This document shows positions 6,691 through 10,278 of a DNA stretch of 10,278 bases, piece after piece. The DNA is from Perkinsus olseni (Eukaryota; Perkinsozoa; Perkinsida; Perkinsidae). Both the position numbers and the translations under genes were made by a program. The stretch covers positions 1 to 10,278 of the forward strand of contig JABANP010000962.1 in assembly GCA_013115135.1 (NCBI GenBank), read 5' to 3'. The notes under the pieces are model-generated. The model had not been told where the DNA came from. It saw only the letters and a list, made by a program, of their open reading frames with translations, and searched no databases. The stretch's first letter is position 1. Each line of letters starts with the position of its first letter.

Positions 6691-6844
6691 CAGAAAGCAG
6701 CACGCCTTGGAGGCATCGACCTTTGCCTGGCAAGAGAGGTTGCTCGAATAGGGTTGTCCACAATCATAGCAACAGTGCACCGTCGGATGGTCTTTGGCCT
6801 TAAGTCTCATACTCTTAACATAAAGACCTTTCTTGACAGCATGA

Positions 6845-6875
6845 TTCCTGTCCCCGGGGACCCCGGGGACAGGAA
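6845..6875. repeat. 31-bp perfect palindrome, one-base centre
   Basis: 15-bp arms around a6860, with no mismatch. The inner part is a twofold CCCCGGGGA. On the minus strand it separates HRTVSCP from HAVKKGLYVKSM in LINE ORF1; leaving out 16 bp (the centre plus one arm) joins these two frames. Confidence 0.95.
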
Positions 6876-6906
6876 ACTGTTCTATGCCCCTCTATCCCCC
6901 GGACCG

Positions 6907-6921
6907 TCATGCGACGCATGA
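6907..6921. repeat. 15-bp perfect palindrome
   Basis: TCATGCG-a-CGCATGA. It codes FMRRM in the ORF1 remnant without breaking the frame, so it may be an original coding coincidence. Confidence 0.6.
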
Positions 6922-6944
6922 ACTCGACACCTGTTGAGAGAACT

Positions 6945-6964
6945 TGAAAGACTCTCAATGAAAG
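6945..6964. repeat. tripartite module 20 (one mismatch)
   Basis: Arms TGAAAG-a-CTCTCA-a-TGAAAG. The outer hexamers are identical and both outer bases complement the spacers. Without its 14 bp the frames on either side in LINE ORF1 join, apart from one TGA upstream. Confidence 0.8.
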
Positions 6965-7506
6965 TTCGGTATTGGGAAACGTCGCTTCCTTCACGGTTTG
7001 TCATAGTTCCCGACTCGAGAATTTGGATCTCTCTCGCATGCCAGGGCTATCCGGGAAAGTAGGAGGTTGTCCTCGTCATCCCAAGCTGGCTTTCCTGAGT
7101 CCGCATTGATAATTTCCCCGATCTCATCATCAACTCTGTCCGCCAAGCGCAAACGCTGCTCCTGAGGAGCGGAACTCCGGCTCTAGCTCGCCAGTCAACA
7201 CAGATAGAACTCACTGCCTTGTCAATCACATGCTTGGAGCGAACAGAACGGGCCTCGGCAACGGCCTCTTCCAAACCCATCGTGAGCCATTCAGAGAAGT
7301 CCCATGGCATGCCTGAGGGTTTGAACTTCAAGCCCTTCAAGGAGCTTGCAAGGTAGCAGCGACCTTCCCATAGCGTTGATTCACCCACGGATGGGACTGG
7401 GAGTCAACAACAACCGGGATCGTAACGCATCGATCATTGACAGCCCATCCTAGAGCAAATCAGCGAGGTCACTCGAAACTCATGCATGGTTGAACCCCCA
7501 ATCAAT

Positions 7507-7547
7507 AAATCAATTTTGAAACCGTGGATAGATTTCAGAATTGATTT
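7507..7547. repeat. inverted repeat, 15-bp arms and 11-base loop
   Basis: Arms 7507-7521 and 7533-7547 pair at 14 of 15 positions, AT-rich. It is located between the AIG2-like gene and the LINE; it may lie in the gene's 3' flank. Confidence 0.85.
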
Positions 7548-7631
7548 CCACACGTAAAATGCGGTTGGTTTATTGAACACGCCCAGACTCTCTAGTGGGG
7601 AACCCGAATTAGCCAACCTTTTCCACACGTT

Positions 7632-8529
7632 CTATGAGGTCGACTTACCCTTGTGGCCCAACCGAGAGCGTAGGTCTTCCTTCCATAAAAAAACTGCAGC
7701 TTCGACTTCTACCGACTCACTGCCCATCACCTTAAGCGTCGAAACGAAGTACCTGTCCGCAAAACGAAGGAACCAAGTTTCAGCCGAGTCGTGGCGATGA
7801 GGAAGGTCTGAACGTGTACTGGAGAGTAGGACTGTAACACAAGAGGGGGAGCTTATAAAAAAGGTAATGCGATGAGATCGTCCCAGAGTCTACCGGGAAG
7901 GTTCCTAGCTGTTTCCGACGGAAACAGCTAGCGGAAGCATCCGAAGAGTCGTTCAAGTAGGGGCTTACTCGTCGCCTTCGTACTCGACGATAAGCTTCAA
8001 ATCGTCTGCGGTGAGAGCACTCAGTAACTGTCCGACTATTGCCTGCCCTTCGCCTTGCGTTTCCCTGATCAATGCCGGATAACCCTCTCCGTTGACAGTT
8101 AATCTGATCGTGAGAAGAAGTGTAGTACGCGAGAAGACTGTAAGACCCAAAAACAATCTGATAATGGATGGTCGATCATATGATCGTGATATAGAACCCG
8201 GCGTAATAAGGATGAACCTTCACGATCTTTCACGTAGTGATATATCCATTTCTCACAGCGCGGAATTCAGTTGCAGCAACTCACGAGAAAATGTTTAGCG
8301 TGGCAGCGGCTACAATGTCTCAAAAACTGACAATGACAATGACTGACCTCCGATAGCCCGCAGAGGCTGGAAGTACCGCTGTGCAACAAGGGGCTTCGCG
8401 GCCAAGTAACGCCGAACGCAGCTGAAACACCACAGACGATGAAGTGGCGGTGGCTAGACTCGACCGGACCTCCGCCGACATGAGCGTTCCGTAAACGAAG
8501 ATTGGACGAATGCTGAGATCCATCCTCAC
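7632..8529 (-). CDS. AIG2 / gamma-glutamylcyclotransferase-like protein, four exons, 129 aa
   Basis: Predicted exons: 8529-8470, 8421-8348, 8103-7969 and 7752-7632. Introns have GT-AG ends: 48 nt (in frame, so least certain), 244 nt (gtcagt...cag) and 216 nt (gtaagc...acag). The spliced product has the family landmarks in order: RPIFVYGTLM at residues 8-17 (substrate-binding loop), LLGREAP (25-31), AGYRRLTVNGEGYPALI (41-57), VGQLLSALTADDLKL (68-82), IVEYEGDEYF (83-92), where E87 matches the catalytic glutamate, and VEVEAAVFLWKEDL (104-117), ending in TAG. About 130-170 residues is usual for the family. These proteins fold as a small beta barrel; members cleave gamma-glutamyl or related amide bonds, but the substrate cannot be told. 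ATG 8529 precedes the motif by ten codons; ATG 8523 is an alternative. An AATAAA lies 60 nt beyond the stop. Confidence 0.8.
7905..7931. repeat. 27-bp perfect palindrome inside an intron
   Basis: 13-bp arms around a7918. It lies in the 216-nt second large intron (7968-7753) of the AIG2-like gene, where it could form a hairpin in the pre-mRNA without affecting the product. Confidence 0.92.
8173..8186. repeat. 14-bp even palindrome in an intron
   Basis: CGATCATATGATCG, no central base. It lies in the 244-nt intron of the AIG2-like gene. It is the only even palindrome of this length that I noticed, against about 25 with a one-base centre. Confidence 0.8.
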
Positions 8530-8565
8530 TTAACTCGGAGATAAACTGGGAATAAAACTCGACAC

Positions 8566-8585
8566 CGGAACTCTTCCGGCGGAAC
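8566..8585. repeat. tripartite module 17 (one mismatch)
   Basis: Arms CGGAAC-t-CTTCCG-g-CGGAAC. The outer hexamers are identical. It lies just upstream of the AIG2-like start codon, in its likely 5' untranslated region or promoter. Confidence 0.75.
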
Positions 8586-8732
8586 CGGCGTCGCTCATGC
8601 CGTAGCAACATTATCCTTCCAGACACTTGAAGCTCAAACGATGATTCGTGCAGGGAAGCAACATCACAAATGCTTTCACCACAATACAATCCTACTGCGA
8701 TCTGCAGAAAGGTGATCATCTATGTGTTGAGG

Positions 8733-8778
8733 CCTCAGAGACTCTGAGGTCACTCAGATCACCACTCTGAGTCAGAGT
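8733..8778. repeat. two palindromes with shared hexamer at the end of the PA14-like gene
   Basis: CCTCAGAG-a-CTCTGAGG (8733-8749) and ACTCTGA-g-TCAGAGT (8764-8778), perfect with one-base centres, sharing TCAGAG/CTCTGA in mirror order as at 2935-2969. The second contains the TGA stop (8774-8772) of the minus-strand gene. A role as terminator or 3' processing hairpin is possible but unproven. Confidence 0.85.
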
Positions 8779-10278
8779 ATCGTAACTATCGGAATGATGT
8801 CAGCCGGAGACGCTGCCGCTGTAGATGCTGCAACGTTTGTGGGGTAGAAGACGTATAGTGAGGGAATCGGCTGCCACGATGACGAATCCGTGCAGTTTGA
8901 TGTACTTGTGCACCACAGTATCATCAGACGGTCATCATCAGCGACCTCGGAAGGAGCCTCAGTCCAGTACTCAAGCACTATATCAAGCATGTAGCCAGAG
9001 TATGCGGTCAGATCGGGCGCCGACACCGACGGCTGGTCACCAGCGTTAGTTTGCAACGTACTCAAAACATCATAAGTGATGATACCTTCGAATCTTCCAT
9101 CATCGTCAGCGCCCACGTCGTCCGAGTTTATCAGTGTTATCAGGGAACTGTCGCAGCGAGAAGAGTTCCCAGTAGACGGAGTGAGGCCCGTCTTCATCAG
9201 GAGTGTACTTCCAAGTGGTCCGACTTTCACTCTCACTCCGAAGCCATCGGGGTGGGCCCGTTGCACTCTCATCTCGACAGGTGAAGTCGAATCTAGCCGA
9301 AGCTCCACAGAGCCTATCATTCTGACACTCCTGGCTTTCGTCGCTTCCGGGACGTCGCTGAGGCTGACACTCGAAGTACCGTAGGGGTCGTTGTATGCTA
9401 CAGTCGTGTACGGTATAGGTGTGAAGGTTCTGTGCCGTACGAGTGACCGATGATGCACTAAGGAGGTGAAATCAGGGTTGCGAAAGTACCTGATGAAACA
9501 GAGTGATGGCCGGAGATGAAGATGGGAGAACAACACATGCCGAGTTTTACTGAGCAAGCAGACCTCCTCTTTGGCGAAGCCACACCGCAACGCAATAGTT
9601 GCCGTTCTGCGTGAACTTGGGCGTGAAGAGGAACTCCCCGTCTGAGTGGACCCCTGTTCGACAGGGGTTCGCCTGTTCGCCAGCACAACAGGGCCTGTTG
9701 TTGAGATGCCGAAGGAATCAAGCCGGCCTTCCGTGCACCTATCGAAGACATACCACTCTACGTCAAGACAGTATCTCCTGATAGAGGCGTTGCTGCTGTT
9801 ATTGTACTGTAACGGTAAGAACTGTGAGTGCAGCATCGCTCTCATATGAAGAGGCGCATCGATAACCGTACCCATGGCTCGACCAACCAGGGTGTCTCGA
9901 CCGATAGGATTGCCGTAGGAATCTCTCATCGTGCAAGTCCAGTTGTATTGGGTGTTCGACGACCAAGCCGAGCCGCCCGGAGCAGGAGCGCACCCGGTCG
10001 TCAGCCTGTCCACTGTTGATGGGGTGATCGGGAATGGGGTGATGCTGCTGACATCAATATGCTGGCCATTGATGATGACCTCGAGTTGTGCGCTCGAAGA
10101 GGCGGTGGTGCAACCGAGGTAGATGGTAAATGAGAACGTCGAGGGATTGCTTTTATCGTTGGGAATTGAGCAGGAGAAACCCTCCTGCAGCTGCAGGTAG
10201 ACCGATATACTGTTCACCGCACTGGCATCTTCGTGTCGATTGTCGCATGCGTCGGATAAATCGACGATAACGAACTTT
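8772..10278 (-). CDS. PA14-like domain glycoprotein, 3' part (5' end outside the window)
   Basis: The minus-strand frame is open from the window edge (KFVIVDLSDACDNR) so the start lies beyond 10278. It runs through QEGFSCSIP, TYLG-type beta-rich sequence, WSSNTQYNWTCTMRD and DVEWYVFDR, then changes frame near 9740-9690 to GEFLFTPKFTQNGNYCVAVW, and again near 9550-9490 to PYTTVAYNDPYG. The last 170 residues contain GSVELRLDST, GFGVRVKV, YSGYMLDIVLEYW, LMILW and WQPIPSLYVFYP, a pattern like the end of PA14 carbohydrate-binding domains, then TGA at 8774-8772. Several sequons (YNNSSNAS, NCT, NSS) and paired cysteines suggest an extracellular protein. The second frame change fits a 61-nt intron (9550-9490) or a 106-nt one (9563-9458). 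The first fits a 44-nt intron (9738-9695) or an 8-bp palindromic insertion. The domain call is by pattern only. Confidence 0.6.
   Translation of the reverse strand, partial: KFVIVDLSDACDNRHEDASAVNSISVYLQLQEGFSCSIPNDKSNPSTFSFTIYLGCTTASSSAQLEVIINGQHIDVSSITPFPITPSTVDRLTTGCAPAPGGSAWSSNTQYNWTCTMRDSYGNPIGRDTLVGRAMGTVIDAPLHMRAMLHSQFLPLQYNNSSNASIRRYCLDVEWYVFDRCTEGRLDSFGISTTGPVVLANRRTPVEQGSTQTGSSSSRPSSRRTATIALRCGFAKEEVCLLSKTRHVLFSHLHLRPSLCFIRYFRNPDFTSLVHHRSLVRHRTFTPIPYTTVAYNDPYGTSSVSLSDVPEATKARSVRMIGSVELRLDSTSPVEMRVQRAHPDGFGVRVKVGPLGSTLLMKTGLTPSTGNSSRCDSSLITLINSDDVGADDDGRFEGIITYDVLSTLQTNAGDQPSVSAPDLTAYSGYMLDIVLEYWTEAPSEVADDDRLMILWCTSTSNCTDSSSWQPIPSLYVFYPTNVAASTAAASPADIIPIVTIL
9650..9668. repeat. 19-bp hairpin in coding sequence
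   Basis: ACCCCTGT-tcg-ACAGGGGT, 8-bp arms. With the 9685-9701 palindrome it forms a cluster of CCTGTT/AACAGG hexamers in the exon of the PA14-like gene. Confidence 0.75.
9685..9701. repeat. 17-bp perfect palindrome at a frame change
   Basis: ACAACAGG-g-CCTGTTGT, 8-bp arms with a one-base centre. It lies exactly where the PA14-like gene switches frame; leaving out 8 bp here would also join the frames, reading GISTTGAGEQANPC. Confidence 0.9.

Larger units (their letters stand above)
5156..7388 (-). mobile_element. dead non-LTR retrotransposon (LINE), 5' half, with many palindromic insertions
   Basis: Read on the minus strand: a gag-like ORF1 with zinc knuckles (7388 to 6433), an ATGA stop/start overlap, then ORF2 beginning with an EEP endonuclease domain (6436 to about 5700), and a continuing protein-like frame to about 5187. 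LINE copies usually lose the 5' end; here the 5' half is kept and no reverse transcriptase is recognisable, so the 3' part was probably lost by deletion or lies beyond my recognition below 5156. Frame breaks coincide repeatedly with 14-bp tripartite modules or perfect palindromes; taking these out joins the pieces. There are also point-mutation stops, all TGA. The 5' boundary is near 7390 and close to the AIG2-like gene; no target duplication was identified. Confidence 0.75.
6433..7388 (-). pseudogene. LINE ORF1 (gag-like, zinc knuckles), broken
   Basis: Segments in minus-strand order: about 7388-7175 (PWDFSEWLTMGLEEAVAEAR, then ICVDWRARAGVP); a second frame about 7165-6994 (RLADRVDDEIGEIINADSG, ending NYDKP and TGA at 6993-6991); then STGVEFMRRMTVRGIEGH; then KKGLYVKSMRLKAKDHPTV leading into CYDCGQPYSSNLSC (6730-6771), which has CX2CX9C spacing with serine where a CCHC knuckle has histidine. 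Further on, CCFLCG precedes two modules; skipping 14 bp at each gives CFLCGENHIMRNC, a CX2CX3HX4C knuckle. Skipping 14 bp at 6570-6589 removes a TAA and gives CSLCKTVGHNAF. The frame then ends ...VFDEL-TGA at 6433-6435, overlapping the ORF2 ATG. The product would bind element RNA. No ATG start was found. Confidence 0.65.

Noticed and set aside
7450..7648. A further intron in the AIG2-like gene from the GTAAGT at 7648
   Set aside because: The exon ends with an in-frame TAG at 7634-7632 after a complete C-terminal motif, so no further exon is needed. Not excluded if RNA data show it.
8267..8719. 150-residue minus-strand open frame
   Set aside because: It overlaps the exons and an intron of the AIG2-like gene in another frame, is rich in Cys, His, Arg and Ser without pattern, and has no motif.

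Overview
This window looks like nuclear DNA from a eukaryotic microbe. It has GT-AG introns, a secreted protein with N-glycosylation sites, and two classes of decayed eukaryotic retroelement. A protist such as a perkinsid or other alveolate is my guess; nothing here proves the lineage. No prokaryotic operon signals, RNA genes or CRISPR arrays were seen.

Layout. Positions 1-420 hold a weak coding remnant on the minus strand. Positions 439-2330 (+) are a dead tyrosine-recombinase (DIRS-like) retroelement with an RNase H remnant and the front of a tyrosine recombinase. A six-unit 17-bp tandem array follows (2405-2506), then intergenic DNA. Positions 3070-3969 (+) are an intact single-exon gene for a 299-residue secreted protein of unknown function. 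Positions 3970-5150 have no gene I can name. Positions 5156-7388 (-) are the 5' half of a dead non-LTR retrotransposon (LINE): a gag-like ORF1 with zinc knuckles, then ORF2 with an endonuclease/exonuclease/phosphatase (EEP) domain, joined by an ATGA overlap. Positions 7632-8529 (-) are a spliced gene for a 129-residue AIG2/gamma-glutamylcyclotransferase-like protein. Positions 8772-10278 (-) are the 3' part of a gene for a large glycoprotein-like polypeptide with a PA14-like C-terminal region; its 5' end lies outside the window.

Main discovery. At least 20 places carry the same 20-bp architecture without sharing sequence: a hexamer W, one base, its reverse complement W', one base, then W again (6-1-6-1-6). 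Seven are perfect, where about 0.0006 would be expected by chance in 10 kb. The bases just outside are usually complementary to the internal spacer bases, giving x-W-n-W'-x'-W-n'. This is what is predicted if an element with an 8-bp target duplication (xWn') excises through hairpins on the flanking DNA, as hAT transposases do, and the complementary hairpin-derived overhangs are kept whole, adding exactly 14 bp. In the dead LINE, taking out 14 bp at individual modules removes stops or frameshifts: two zinc-knuckle segments, the ORF1/ORF2 ATGA junction and the EEP motifs come back into frame. The window is also rich in perfect palindromes with a single-base centre, up to 31 bp, which may be one-sided versions of the same event.
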